Shown in pieces: positions 33,496-41,856 of a stretch of 46,565 nt of DNA. Positions within the stretch are counted from its first letter, which is position 1. The number at the start of each line of letters is the position of its first letter. The DNA is from an uncultured Eubacterium sp. (lineage in GTDB: Bacteria; Bacillota; Clostridia; Lachnospirales; Lachnospiraceae), in contig CAJTVR010000028.1 of the NCBI GenBank assembly GCA_910580075.1, forward strand, positions 1 through 46,565, written 5' to 3'. Below the pieces are notes generated by a model. The model saw nothing but the letters and a program-made list of their open reading frames with translations, had not been told where the DNA came from and ran no database searches. The translations under genes and the position numbers were made by a program.

Positions 33496-34410
33496 ATGGA
33501 TAACAGTACAGGTTTTAAATCAGGCTTTGTAACAATCATTGGCAGGCCGAATGTGGGGAAATCGACGCTGATGAATCAGATTATTGGCCAGAAAATTGCA
33601 ATTACATCAAACAAGCCGCAGACGACACGAAACCGCATACAGACAGTTTATACAGATATGGACCGGGGACAGATTGTTTTTTTAGATACCCCGGGCATTC
33701 ATAAAGCGAAAAACAAACTTGGCAGATACATGGTCAGTGCTGCAGAACATACGTTAAAAGATGTGGATGTCATTTTGTGGCTGGTAGAACCGTCTGCTTT
33801 TGCAGGGGCAGGCGAACGGCATATTGCTGAGATTCTGGGAAGGGTAAAGCTGCCTGTAATACTCGTCATTAACAAAATCGATACACTGGCGCGCAAAGAT
33901 GAGCTGCTTCGTTTTATCGACACATACCGTCAGATTTATGAGTTTGATGAAATTATTCCGGCATCTGCTTTAAAAGGAGAGAATGTTCCTAAAATCGTTG
34001 ATCTGATTTATAAATATCTGCCATACGGCCCGATGTTTTATGATGAAGATACCGTTACAGACCAGCCGCAGCGGCAGATTGTAGCGGAAATTGTCCGTGA
34101 AAAGGCACTGCATGCCTTAGATGAAGAGGTTCCGCACGGCATTGCGGTATCGGTTGACCGCATGAAGCAGCGAAAAGACAGGAATATCACAGACATTGAG
34201 GCAACTATTATATGTGAACGGGATTCTCACAAAGGTATTATTATCGGTAAAGGCGGAGCAATGCTGAAAAAAATTGGATCAAATGCACGTTTTGAGATTG
34301 AAAAATTATTAGAAGGCCAGATTAACCTGCGGCTGTGGGTAAAAGTAAAGAAAAACTGGCGTGACAGTGATGCTATGTTAAAGAATTTTGGCTACAAAGA
34401 GCAGGACTAA
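33496..34410 (+). CDS. era: GTPase Era, ribosome assembly factor
   Basis: 304 residues. G1 GRPNVGKS (16-23), the TTRNR switch region, G3 DTPG in FLDTPGIHKAK, G4 NKID and SALKGENV as G5 are followed by the KH RNA-binding domain with GIIIGKGGAMLKKIG and the family ending NWRDSDAMLKNFGY. Era binds the 3' end of 16S rRNA during 30S maturation. Its place before yqzL and recO is conserved in Firmicutes. Confidence 0.97.
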   Translation: MDNSTGFKSGFVTIIGRPNVGKSTLMNQIIGQKIAITSNKPQTTRNRIQTVYTDMDRGQIVFLDTPGIHKAKNKLGRYMVSAAEHTLKDVDVILWLVEPSAFAGAGERHIAEILGRVKLPVILVINKIDTLARKDELLRFIDTYRQIYEFDEIIPASALKGENVPKIVDLIYKYLPYGPMFYDEDTVTDQPQRQIVAEIVREKALHALDEEVPHGIAVSVDRMKQRKDRNITDIEATIICERDSHKGIIIGKGGAMLKKIGSNARFEIEKLLEGQINLRLWVKVKKNWRDSDAMLKNFGYKEQD

Positions 34411-34708
34411 CCAGATCATGAGAAAAAGCAGCAGGCGTGAGGGTGGATGCAGGATAGTGCAGACAGTCGGAAACACAAGAGTGAATATAGCATAAACAGC
34501 AGTCTGGAGTATGGTCACAGAATAAGGCAGACAGCCAGGAATACAAGTGCGGGAATAACACAAACAGGCAGCCTGGAGTATGCCGGAAACCAGACACTGT
34601 CCGGTCTTATCCATGAACTGGAAAACTGCCAGATTTTATCTCGTATTCATAGAGCAGATTATGCAGAACCTATATAGGAAATAAGGATAAAGATAAAGGG
34701 GTATGCAT
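34411..34708. other. Gap between era and yqzL without a supported gene
   Basis: 298 bases. A 76-codon plus-strand frame (34447-34677) starts after a weak GGTGG and contains two similar segments (NSSLEYG and GSLEYAG from repeated CTGGAGTATG DNA), but I recognise no family and doubt that it is translated. AAAGGGG at 34695-34701 belongs to the next gene. Confidence 0.4.
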
Positions 34709-34891
34709 ATGACAAGAGACTGCTGGAAAGATTTTGCTGACACAGGAAGGGTCAGTGATTATTTAAAATACCGGGAACAGGAACGCTGCAGCGGATGCCA
34801 GGCGCACGCTGCAGTATGGACGGATGGAGTGGAGCATGGGACAGACAATTGTCCTGACGGGCATGGTGCTGTCGGCAATGCCTGCGGGTGA
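34709..34891 (+). CDS. yqzL: YqzL-like small protein
   Basis: 60 residues. The N-terminal third, MTRDCWKDFADTGRVSDYL followed by KYREQE, matches the YqzL pattern (a short W...F...TG...YL.Y/F.E protein encoded between era and recO in Firmicutes). The remaining ~35 residues are low in similarity and overlap the recO start in another frame. AAAGGGG favours the ATG at 34709 over the one at 34703. Function of the family is not established. Confidence 0.65.
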   Translation: MTRDCWKDFADTGRVSDYLKYREQERCSGCQAHAAVWTDGVEHGTDNCPDGHGAVGNACG

Positions 34892-35567
34892 TTACGATAA
34901 ACGGTTACAGATACTTACAAGAGAAAGGGGAAAGATTGCAGCTTTTGTACGCGGTGCAAGACGTCCGAACAGCGTATTTCTGGCGGCATCGAGTCCTTTT
35001 TCTTTTGGGCGCTTTGAGGTATTTGAGGGTAAAAGTGCCTATACAGTGGCCAAAACAGATATTACAGAGTATTTCCGGGATCTGGCAGCGGATCTGGATG
35101 CAGCGTATTATGGTTTCTATTTTCTGGAAATGGCGTCGTATTATACGCAGGAAAACATGGATGGCACAGATTTTTTAAATCTCTTATATCTGACACTGAA
35201 AGCTCTGTTAAAACCTTCGCTGGATAACCGGCTGATCCGCAGAATTTATGAGCTGCGTGTTCTCGTGCTGCTTGGTGAATATCCAAATGTATTTTCCTGT
35301 ATGAAATGTACACGCAGGGACGAGCTGTATTATTTTTCCATGGAGCGTCACGGGGTGCTGTGTCCGGACTGCCTGAAGGGAGAACATGCGGTGCCGCTGG
35401 ATGAATCGGCTTTATATGCCCTGCAGTATATACTTACGGCACCGTTAGAAAAGCTGTATACATTTACGCTGAGTGCTCCTGTATTTGCAAAGCTGGCAGA
35501 GATTGTATCCAGATACATACATCATTATAATGACCATGTGTTTAAGTCGGAGTGTATGCTCGAATGA
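34836..35567 (+). CDS. recO: DNA repair protein RecO
   Basis: 243 residues. N-terminal OB fold (TGMVLSAMPAGDYDKRLQIL; ERGKIAAFVRGARR) and helical C-terminal part with the zinc knuckle CMKC...CPDC. RecO helps load RecA on SSB-coated single strands with RecF/RecR. GGAG at 34826-34829 fits the ATG at 34836; an in-frame ATG at 34824 is possible. The start lies inside the yqzL frame, so translation is coupled. Confidence 0.93.
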   Translation: MGQTIVLTGMVLSAMPAGDYDKRLQILTRERGKIAAFVRGARRPNSVFLAASSPFSFGRFEVFEGKSAYTVAKTDITEYFRDLAADLDAAYYGFYFLEMASYYTQENMDGTDFLNLLYLTLKALLKPSLDNRLIRRIYELRVLVLLGEYPNVFSCMKCTRRDELYYFSMERHGVLCPDCLKGEHAVPLDESALYALQYILTAPLEKLYTFTLSAPVFAKLAEIVSRYIHHYNDHVFKSECMLE

Positions 35568-35598
35568 CCTGTTAAGAACTAAATGTAATAAAAAAAGA

Positions 35599-35627
35599 TT
35601 GAAAGAAATGGGAAGGTTTAGTATAAT
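35599..35627 (+). promoter_or_regulatory. Sigma-A-type promoter for the lipoprotein gene
   Basis: TTGAAA (35599-35604), 17 bases, TATAAT (35622-35627), 58 bases before the start at 35685. Confidence 0.75.
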
Positions 35628-35684
35628 GTGCGCGGAGGCTAATGATAAAATTACCTGCATACCAAAACAGAGGAGGCAATGGCT

Positions 35685-36311
35685 ATGAAACGGAAGCTGT
35701 ATGCGGCGCTCTGCATTTTTGCATCAGCCAGCATAATAACAGCCTGCGGAACTTCATTTGAGGCTGATGAAAGCACGGTTTATGTCACTAAACAGGGAAA
35801 TATAATAGGCGCTGATATAGAAGATTTTAATGAAGAATATTATGATGAAGAAGAACTGCGGGCGTATATTACAGAATCTGTAGAAAACTATGTGGCATCG
35901 AATGGAGACGGAAGCATTGAACTAGAGAAGTTTGAAACGGAGTCATCGGATGATGGCATCATGGCGAACCTGTACCTGAATTATGCAACATTTATTGACT
36001 ATGCGCTGTTTAATGATGTTACGTTCTTTGCGGGAACAATATCCCAGGCAGGAGAAGAGGGTTACGAATTTAATCAGGAATTCGCTGCGGTGGAAGATGG
36101 AAGCCTGAAAGAAAGCGTGGATGCTCAGAGTCTGCTTGAGGATGAGGAAATGAAAGCTGTCATCATCGGGGAAGAAACGGCTGTAAAAATAGATGGAACT
36201 ATTCAGGCAGTATCAGACGGCAGTGTGGAGGTTTTAGGTAAGAATCTGGTGCGTGTAAAGTATGACAGAGAAAATCCAGACGCACAGCCTGGCTGTATTC
36301 TGTATAAATAA
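35685..36311 (+). CDS. Predicted lipoprotein of unknown function
   Basis: 208 residues. A signal peptide with the lipobox ITAC (Cys about residue 21) is followed by an acidic mature part with YITESVENYVASNGDG and a C-terminal beta-rich part. I do not recognise a named family. The signal predicts lipid attachment on the outer face of the membrane. AGGAGG at 35671-35676 selects the ATG at 35685 rather than the one at 35679. It has its own promoter and sits between recO and the glycyl-tRNA synthetase gene, a gene order I associate with Lachnospiraceae. Confidence 0.8.
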   Translation: MKRKLYAALCIFASASIITACGTSFEADESTVYVTKQGNIIGADIEDFNEEYYDEEELRAYITESVENYVASNGDGSIELEKFETESSDDGIMANLYLNYATFIDYALFNDVTFFAGTISQAGEEGYEFNQEFAAVEDGSLKESVDAQSLLEDEEMKAVIIGEETAVKIDGTIQAVSDGSVEVLGKNLVRVKYDRENPDAQPGCILYK

Positions 36312-36414
36312 AAAAATTAAAAATCCGTCCGGTCTGTCCGGGCGTTAATATTCAGCATGCATGGCAGATGTGTTTTTCATGCAGGCTTGTTTTATCAATA
36401 TGGAGGAAAAAGCA

Positions 36415-37812
36415 ATGGTAAAATCGATGGAAAAGATTGTAACACTTGCAAAAGCAAGAGGATTTGTGTATCCAGGTTCTGAGATTTACGGCGGTCTGGC
36501 TAATACATGGGATTATGGCAATCTTGGAGTGGAGCTTAAGAATAACGTCAAAAAAGCCTGGTGGCAGAAATTTGTCCAGGAAAATCCATACAATGTAGGT
36601 GTTGACTGTGCCATTTTAATGAATCCGCAGACATGGGTAGCATCCGGGCATCTGGGAGGTTTTTCAGATCCTTTAATGGACTGTAAAGAGTGTCACGAGC
36701 GTTTCCGGGCTGATAAAATCATTGAAGATTTTGCGCAGGAACAGAATATTACGCTCGAAGAAAGCGTAGACGGCTGGTCGAACGAGGATATGGTAAAGTT
36801 TATAGAAGATCACAATGTACCATGCCCGGGCTGCGGCAAACATAATTTTACAGATATCCGTCAGTTCAATTTGATGTTCAAAACGTTTCAGGGAGTTACA
36901 GAAGATGCGAAAAATACCGTTTATTTAAGACCGGAGACAGCTCAGGGCATCTTTGTAAACTTTAAAAATGTACAGCGGACTTCCCGCAAAAAGATTCCTT
37001 TTGGCATTGCTCAGATTGGAAAATCTTTCCGTAATGAAATTACACCTGGCAATTTTACGTTCCGTACAAGAGAGTTTGAGCAGATGGAACTGGAGTTCTT
37101 CTGCGAACCGGGTACGGATCTGGAGTGGTTTGAATACTGGAGAAGCTTCTGCCGCGACTGGCTGTTAAGCCTTGGAATGAAAGAAGAGGAACTGCGTCTG
37201 AGGGATCATGATCCGGCTGAACTTGCTTTCTACAGCAAAGCAACGACGGACTTTGAATTTCTGTTTCCGTTTGGCTGGGGCGAGCTGTGGGGAATCGCAG
37301 ACCGTACCGACTATGACCTGACGCAGCATCAGAATACGTCCGGGCAGGATCTGTCTTATTTTGATGATACCAAAAATGAAAAATACGTGCCGTATGTCAT
37401 AGAGCCTTCGCTTGGTGCAGACCGTGTTGTTCTCGCATTTTTGTGTGCAGCCTATGATGAGGAAAATATCGGAACAGAAGAAAAACCGGATATGCGTACC
37501 GTGCTTCATTTTCATCCTGCACTGGCTCCGGTAAAAATAGGGGTGCTGCCGCTGTCGAAAAAGCTGAATGAAGGGGCAGAAAAGGTCTTTGCACAGCTTT
37601 CAAAAAAATATAACTGTGAATTTGACGACCGTGGTAACATTGGAAAAAGATACCGCAGACAGGATGAAATCGGAACGCCGTTTTGTGTAACATATGATTT
37701 TGATTCTGAACAGGACAATGCTGTGACAGTACGCTTCCGCGATTCCATGGAACAGGAACGGGTAGAAATTGCACAGCTGGAAACATATTTTGCAGATAAA
37801 TTTGATTTTTAA
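36415..37812 (+). CDS. glyS: Glycyl-tRNA synthetase, single-chain alpha2 type
   Basis: 465 residues of the homodimeric class II enzyme. FVYPGSEIYGGLANTWDYG is the N-terminal signature, the TSGHLGGF region is present as VASGHLGGFSDP, with RPETAQGIFVNF (motif 2 area), FRNEITPGNFTFRTREFEQM and EPSLGADRV (motif 3), then the anticodon-binding domain starting APVKIGVLPLS. GGAGG at 36402-36406 fits the ATG at 36415; the frame extends to an unlikely earlier ATG at 36361. There is no T-box in the short leader. The enzyme charges tRNA-Gly in the cytoplasm. Confidence 0.95.
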   Translation: MVKSMEKIVTLAKARGFVYPGSEIYGGLANTWDYGNLGVELKNNVKKAWWQKFVQENPYNVGVDCAILMNPQTWVASGHLGGFSDPLMDCKECHERFRADKIIEDFAQEQNITLEESVDGWSNEDMVKFIEDHNVPCPGCGKHNFTDIRQFNLMFKTFQGVTEDAKNTVYLRPETAQGIFVNFKNVQRTSRKKIPFGIAQIGKSFRNEITPGNFTFRTREFEQMELEFFCEPGTDLEWFEYWRSFCRDWLLSLGMKEEELRLRDHDPAELAFYSKATTDFEFLFPFGWGELWGIADRTDYDLTQHQNTSGQDLSYFDDTKNEKYVPYVIEPSLGADRVVLAFLCAAYDEENIGTEEKPDMRTVLHFHPALAPVKIGVLPLSKKLNEGAEKVFAQLSKKYNCEFDDRGNIGKRYRRQDEIGTPFCVTYDFDSEQDNAVTVRFRDSMEQERVEIAQLETYFADKFDF

Positions 37813-37851
37813 TAAGAGCGGCTGTTTTTGTGACTAAATTTGAAAAATATG

Positions 37852-37879
37852 TTGCGAATATGGAAAATTGTGTTAAAAT
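37852..37879 (+). promoter_or_regulatory. Promoter of the pyruvate phosphate dikinase gene
   Basis: TTGCGA (37852-37857), 16 bases, TAAAAT (37874-37879), about 120 bases before the start. The leader up to AGGAGGA (37984-37990) shows no clear regulatory fold. Confidence 0.5.
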
Positions 37880-37998
37880 AGAGATATGCACAGACTCTTA
37901 GCACAAATAATGTTAACAATGTGAATGGAATCCGGACAAGCCTGTCTGTAGAAAGTTCACAAAAAATAACCAAAGTAATATTTAGGAGGAATTAGCAA

Positions 37999-40632
37999 AT
38001 GGCAAACAAATGGGTATATTTGTTCAGCGAAGGCAAGGCAGACATGCGTGAGCTGCTTGGCGGCAAAGGCGCAAACCTGGCAGAGATGACAAACCTCGGG
38101 CTTCCGGTTCCGCAGGGATTCACCATCACAACAGAAGCTTGTACACAGTATTACGAAGATGGCCGCGAGATTAACGATGAAATTCAGGGCCAGATCAATG
38201 ATTACATTGTAAAAATGGAAGAGATTACAGGCAAGAAGTTTGGTGACAAGGAAAATCCGCTGCTTGTATCTGTCCGTTCTGGTGCAAGGGCTTCTATGCC
38301 GGGCATGATGGATACAATCTTAAACCTGGGCTTAAATGAAACCGTAGTGGAAGTTATCGCTGAAAAATCCGGCAATGCGCGCTGGGCATGGGACTGCTAC
38401 CGCAGATTTATCCAGATGTACTCCGACGTTGTTATGGAAGTAGGCAAGAAATACTTCGAACAGCTCATTGATGCAATGAAAGAGAAAAAAGGCGTTACGT
38501 ATGACGTAGACCTGACTGCAGATGATTTGAAGGAGTTAGCTACACAGTTTAAAGCTGAGTACAAAGCTAAAATTGGCAGCAGCTTCCCGGATGATCCAAA
38601 GGAGCAGTTAATGGGTGCTATCAAAGCTGTATTCCGTTCCTGGGACAACCCTCGTGCGAATGTATACCGCCGCGACAACGATATCCCTTATTCCTGGGGT
38701 ACTGCTGTAAACGTACAGTCCATGGCATTTGGTAACATGGGTGACGACTGCGGTACAGGTGTTGCATTTACACGTGACCCTGCAACAGGCGAAAGAAAGC
38801 TGATGGGTGAATTCCTTGTAAACGCACAGGGTGAAGACGTAGTTGCTGGTGTTCGTACACCAATGCCGATTGCAAAGATGGAAGAAGAATTCCCGGAAGC
38901 ATTCAAACAGTTTACAGAAGTATGCGAAAAACTCGAAAAGCATTACAGAGATATGCAGGATATGGAGTTTACAGTAGAAAACAAAAAACTCTATATGCTT
39001 CAGACAAGAAATGGTAAAAGAACAGCACAGGCTGCATTAAAAATTGCCTGTGACCTCGTAGACGAGGGTATGCGTACAGAAGAAGAAGCTGTTGCTATGA
39101 TTGATCCTCGTAACTTAGATACTTTACTGCATCCGCAGTTTGACGCAGCTGCATTAAAAGCAGCAGTACCGGCTGGCAAAGGCCTTGGAGCATCTCCAGG
39201 AGCTGCCTGCGGCAAAATTGTATTCTCTGCAGAAGATGCAGAAGCATGGAATGACAGAGGCGAAAAAGTCGTACTCGTACGTCTTGAGACATCACCGGAA
39301 GATATCACCGGCATGAAAGCAGCTCAGGGTATCTTAACAGTACGCGGCGGTATGACTTCTCACGCAGCTGTTGTTGCCCGCGGTATGGGTACATGCTGTG
39401 TATCCGGATGCGGCGACATCGCAATGGATGAAGAAAATAAAAAATTCACACTTGCTGGAAAAGAATATCATGAAGGAGATTTCATTTCTATTGATGGATC
39501 TACCGGTAATATTTATGATGGAGAAATCCAGACAGTAGATGCTACAATCGCAGGCGAATTTGGCAGAATTATGGACTGGGCAGACAAGTACAGAAAATTA
39601 AAAGTACGTACAAATGCAGATACTCCGGCTGATGCTAAAAAAGCACGCGAACTTGGCGCTGAAGGTATTGGTCTGTGCCGTACAGAGCATATGTTCTTCG
39701 AAGAAGACAGAATTGCAGCATTCCGCGAAATGATCTGTGCTGATACAGTAGAAGAAAGGGAAGCAGCTCTTGACAAGATTCTTCCATACCAGCAGGGAGA
39801 CTTTGAAAAATTATATGAAGCATTAGAAGGATGCCCGGTTACAATCCGTTTCCTGGATCCGCCTCTTCATGAGTTCGTTCCGACCGATGAAGAAGACATT
39901 GAAAAACTGGCTAAGGCTCAGAATAAGTCTGTAGAAGAAATCAAGACTCTGATTGATTCTCTGCATGAATTCAATCCGATGATGGGCCATCGCGGCTGCC
40001 GTCTTGCGGTAACTTATCCGGAAATCGCAAAGATGCAGACAAAAGCAGTGATCCGTGCAGCTATCAATGTTCAGAAAGCACATGCTGACTGGAATGTAAA
40101 ACCGGAAATTATGATTCCGTTAATCTGTGACATCAAAGAATTAAAGAACGTAAAGAAAGTCGTTGTAGAGACAGCAGATGCTGAAATCGCTGCAGCAGGT
40201 GCGAAGTTAGAATACGAAGTAGGTACAATGATCGAGATTCCAAGAGCAGCTCTGACTGCTGATGAAATCGCATCAGAAGCTGACTTCTTCTGCTTCGGTA
40301 CAAATGACCTGACACAGATGACATTCGGTTTCTCACGTGATGACTCTGGTAAATTCTTAGATGCATACTATGATGCTAAGATTTTCGAAAACGATCCGTT
40401 TGCAAAACTGGATCAGACTGGTGTCGGCAAGCTGATGGAAACAGCAATCAAACTTGGCAAGCCTGTAAATAACAAACTCCATGTAGGTATCTGTGGCGAG
40501 CACGGCGGAGATCCTTCTTCCGTTGAATTCTGCCATAAGATTGGCCTGGATTATGTATCCTGCTCACCGTTCCGTGTGCCGATTGCAAGATTAGCAGCAG
40601 CACAGGCGGCGATAAACAATGTAGGAAAGTAG
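37999..40632 (+). CDS. ppdK: Pyruvate, phosphate dikinase
   Basis: 877 residues, full length. It interconverts pyruvate, ATP and phosphate with phosphoenolpyruvate, AMP and pyrophosphate, serving glycolysis or gluconeogenesis in anaerobes. The ATP-grasp half starts VYLFSEGKADMRELLGGKGANL; the swivelling domain carries the phosphohistidine in GGMTSHAAVVARGMG; the PEP-binding barrel includes GLCRTEHMFF, GHRGCRLAVTYPE and CGEHGGDPSS. Start and AGGAGGA are clear. Codon use looks biased to few codons compared with neighbours, as in highly expressed genes. It is the last chromosomal core gene before the decayed mobile element. Confidence 0.97.
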   Translation: MANKWVYLFSEGKADMRELLGGKGANLAEMTNLGLPVPQGFTITTEACTQYYEDGREINDEIQGQINDYIVKMEEITGKKFGDKENPLLVSVRSGARASMPGMMDTILNLGLNETVVEVIAEKSGNARWAWDCYRRFIQMYSDVVMEVGKKYFEQLIDAMKEKKGVTYDVDLTADDLKELATQFKAEYKAKIGSSFPDDPKEQLMGAIKAVFRSWDNPRANVYRRDNDIPYSWGTAVNVQSMAFGNMGDDCGTGVAFTRDPATGERKLMGEFLVNAQGEDVVAGVRTPMPIAKMEEEFPEAFKQFTEVCEKLEKHYRDMQDMEFTVENKKLYMLQTRNGKRTAQAALKIACDLVDEGMRTEEEAVAMIDPRNLDTLLHPQFDAAALKAAVPAGKGLGASPGAACGKIVFSAEDAEAWNDRGEKVVLVRLETSPEDITGMKAAQGILTVRGGMTSHAAVVARGMGTCCVSGCGDIAMDEENKKFTLAGKEYHEGDFISIDGSTGNIYDGEIQTVDATIAGEFGRIMDWADKYRKLKVRTNADTPADAKKARELGAEGIGLCRTEHMFFEEDRIAAFREMICADTVEEREAALDKILPYQQGDFEKLYEALEGCPVTIRFLDPPLHEFVPTDEEDIEKLAKAQNKSVEEIKTLIDSLHEFNPMMGHRGCRLAVTYPEIAKMQTKAVIRAAINVQKAHADWNVKPEIMIPLICDIKELKNVKKVVVETADAEIAAAGAKLEYEVGTMIEIPRAALTADEIASEADFFCFGTNDLTQMTFGFSRDDSGKFLDAYYDAKIFENDPFAKLDQTGVGKLMETAIKLGKPVNNKLHVGICGEHGGDPSSVEFCHKIGLDYVSCSPFRVPIARLAAAQAAINNVGK

Positions 40633-40643
40633 ATTACAAATAT

Positions 40644-40760
40644 ATGTACTTTACGGAGTATCTGATAACCAGAGCTGATGTGAATGATTTCATGGCACAT
40701 CGTCCGGAGTACACAAAGGCGAACCGCTTTGAGGATTTCGTTTGTAAAATCTATCTTTAA
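40644..40760 (+). CDS. 38-residue open frame, possible fragment at the mobile-element edge
   Basis: It begins 11 bases after the ppdK stop and reads MYFTEYLITRADVNDFMAHR and on to FEDFVCKIYL. There is no good ribosome site. The sequence looks like the end of a real protein (amphipathic and compositionally normal) but I cannot place it. It is followed at once by a terminator. It could be the remnant of an element gene joined to ppdK by integration or deletion. Confidence 0.35.
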   Translation: MYFTEYLITRADVNDFMAHRPEYTKANRFEDFVCKIYL

Positions 40761-40766
40761 CGATTA

Positions 40767-40800
40767 GGGGAAAATTCATTTGAGAGTTTTCCCCTTTTTT
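40767..40800 (+). terminator. Rho-independent terminator
   Basis: GGGGAAAA (40767-40774) pairs with TTTTCCCC (40787-40794), followed by six Ts. It ends ppdK transcription. Confidence 0.85.
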
Positions 40801-40812
40801 CGTGGTTTTTTC

Positions 40813-40850
40813 AAAGGATTCTATCCCAAACAAAGGATAGAGTCCTTTTT
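40813..40850 (+). terminator. Second hairpin with U-run
   Basis: AAAGGATTCTATCC (40813-40826) pairs with GGATAGAGTCCTTT (40835-40848), one wobble, followed by Ts. It stands directly before the DUF6075 gene leader and could be a terminator or attenuator of the element. Confidence 0.75.
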
Positions 40851-40886
40851 ATATACACAAACAAAATAATCAAAGGAGGTTCACAC

Positions 40887-41456
40887 ATGAACAACACAGC
40901 GTTAAGAGCAGGGTTGCTAAGCGCCAGTGGCGCTTGCTTAGCAACGACCGAAGCGGAGCGTAGACCGCAGAGCGCCAACAACACACACATGGTTTTTGCA
41001 AACGAGGAACATGAGAAGTTTTATTTTGAGAAACTGGAACAGGCGAGGTATCAGGACTGCTACCACAAGGCGTTGATCTACATTCTCGGCATATCTGAGG
41101 ACACAAGGAATCATTTCAGCCAGATTTACGATATCAAGTCCGGGTACATCAAAACAGAGTGTCTGCATCAGGGCTGGCAGACAAGCGGCAGTGTCCGGGT
41201 GGTAAGGCTTGCCTTTAACCTTTACACGGACGGAACGCCAAGCATTGATGATTATAAGCGCAAGGACGAGCAGATAGGCGAGTGCAGGGGATATTCCGTA
41301 AGCGATATTTTCTGCTGCGGCTATGCAATGTACTTCTGGCAGGGCATCAAGCTCCGTTACCCGGAATACTGCCAGAAACAGCGGTCTGTTGAGGAAATCC
41401 TTGCAGAAATGGAGAAGAAACGTGCTGAAAATTCGACTGATGGGAACGAAGAATGA
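40887..41456 (+). CDS. DUF6075-type protein of conjugative elements with an N-terminal insertion
   Basis: 189 residues. From residue 35 (MVFANEEHEKFYFEKLEQAR) it matches a small protein family common in Lachnospiraceae conjugative elements; ECLHQGWQTSGSVRVVRLAF and YFWQGIKLRYPEYC are its hallmarks. The function is unknown. AAAGGAGG (40873-40880) serves the ATG at 40887, but the family's natural start corresponds to the ATG at 40989. The 34 extra residues come from an 87-base in-frame insertion described separately. The end overlaps the next gene by 35 bases. Confidence 0.72.
   Translation: MNNTALRAGLLSASGACLATTEAERRPQSANNTHMVFANEEHEKFYFEKLEQARYQDCYHKALIYILGISEDTRNHFSQIYDIKSGYIKTECLHQGWQTSGSVRVVRLAFNLYTDGTPSIDDYKRKDEQIGECRGYSVSDIFCCGYAMYFWQGIKLRYPEYCQKQRSVEEILAEMEKKRAENSTDGNEE
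40890..40985. repeat. Short palindromic insertion with 9-base flanking duplication
   Basis: AACAACACA occurs at 40890-40898 and again at 40977-40985. Between them is a 78-base segment containing GTTGCTAAGC (40913-40922) and its complement GCTTAGCAAC (40935-40944), with GCCA/TGGC inside. The unit of 87 bases keeps the reading frame. This is what a small palindromic mobile repeat inserted with a target duplication would look like. Confidence 0.6.
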
Positions 41457-41604
41457 TATTAAGTGGTTCGAGAAGCTCCTGCAAAGACAGCCCAAAGTGG
41501 CTGTGACGGAAGTTTCCGAGCTGTACCGGAACAAGGGTACAAACAGGTATTACCGGGCTTATGTGGAAGTGCAGAAAGCCAACATCAAAGAAAAATCTAA
41601 CTAA
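41422..41604 (+). CDS. DUF3970-like small protein of conjugative elements
   Basis: 60 residues from a GTG start: VLKIRLMGTKNDIKWFEKLL then VTEVSELYRNKGTNRYYRAY. The pattern (K-V-R-L-x-G-T, later S-x-x-Y-x-N-R-G) is that of DUF3970. GGAG at 41411-41414 supports the GTG. It overlaps the DUF6075 gene and is followed by the ParA remnant, the same order as in intact elements as far as I recall. Function unknown. Confidence 0.65.
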   Translation: MLKIRLMGTKNDIKWFEKLLQRQPKVAVTEVSELYRNKGTNRYYRAYVEVQKANIKEKSN

Positions 41605-41620
41605 ACGGAGGAATAAAACC

Positions 41621-41677
41621 ATGTGTAAAATTATAGCAATCGCAAACCAGAAAGGCGGTGTTGGTTATGAAAAGTAA
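41621..41677 (+). pseudogene. ParA/Soj partition ATPase, cut off inside Walker A
   Basis: The frame MCKIIAIANQKGGVG is the standard N-terminus of ParA-type ATPases with the deviant Walker A KGGVGKTT. After GGVG the sequence changes to YEK and a stop, so the lysine and threonines that bind nucleotide and the rest of the protein are missing. CGGAGGAA precedes the ATG. It marks a deletion or insertion scar in the mobile element. Confidence 0.8.
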
Positions 41678-41720
41678 GTTATTATGCAAAGTTGAGCCTG
41701 CACTTTTGCTGATTTTATAG
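41667..41720 (+). other. Possible 17-residue leader peptide with attenuator-like hairpin
   Basis: ATG at 41667 opens a short frame (MKSKLLCKVEPALLLIL) overlapping the ParA stop. GAGCCT (41694-41699) within it can pair with AGGCTC (41726-41731), which is followed by TTTT. The arrangement resembles translational attenuation leaders of resistance genes, but no matching downstream gene is in place. Confidence 0.25.
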
Positions 41721-41740
41721 GGTATAGGCTCTTTTGGGTG

Positions 41741-41802
41741 GGGGGTGCGGACATTTTCTTGGTCTGGCTGCTTAGCCAGTTCAAGAAAATGTCCGCACCC
41801 CC
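41741..41802. repeat. 21-base perfect inverted repeat with an inner hairpin
   Basis: The 21 bases from 41741 (GGGGGTGCGGACATTTTCTT plus G) are exactly complementary to 41782-41802. The loop itself folds: CTGGCT (41764-41769) pairs with AGCCAG (41774-41779). It lies between two truncated genes, the ParA stub and the HTH stub, at the element scar. Confidence 0.92.
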
Positions 41803-41856
41803 GTCTCAACAGGATAGAATCCTTTCGTTTAAGGTGTCTATGTGGGCGGGGACGGT

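Noticed and set aside
34447..34677. 76-codon frame between era and yqzL
   Set aside because: No family, weak ribosome site and repeated low-complexity content; the expected gene order has nothing else here.
36312..36414. T-box leader before glycyl-tRNA synthetase
   Set aside because: The 103-base gap is too short and shows no T-box motif or antiterminator.
40938..41534. Minus-strand open frame of 198 codons opposite DUF6075
   Set aside because: The plus strand has a ribosome site, family motifs and an overlap with a second known element gene; the minus-strand frame has none of these.
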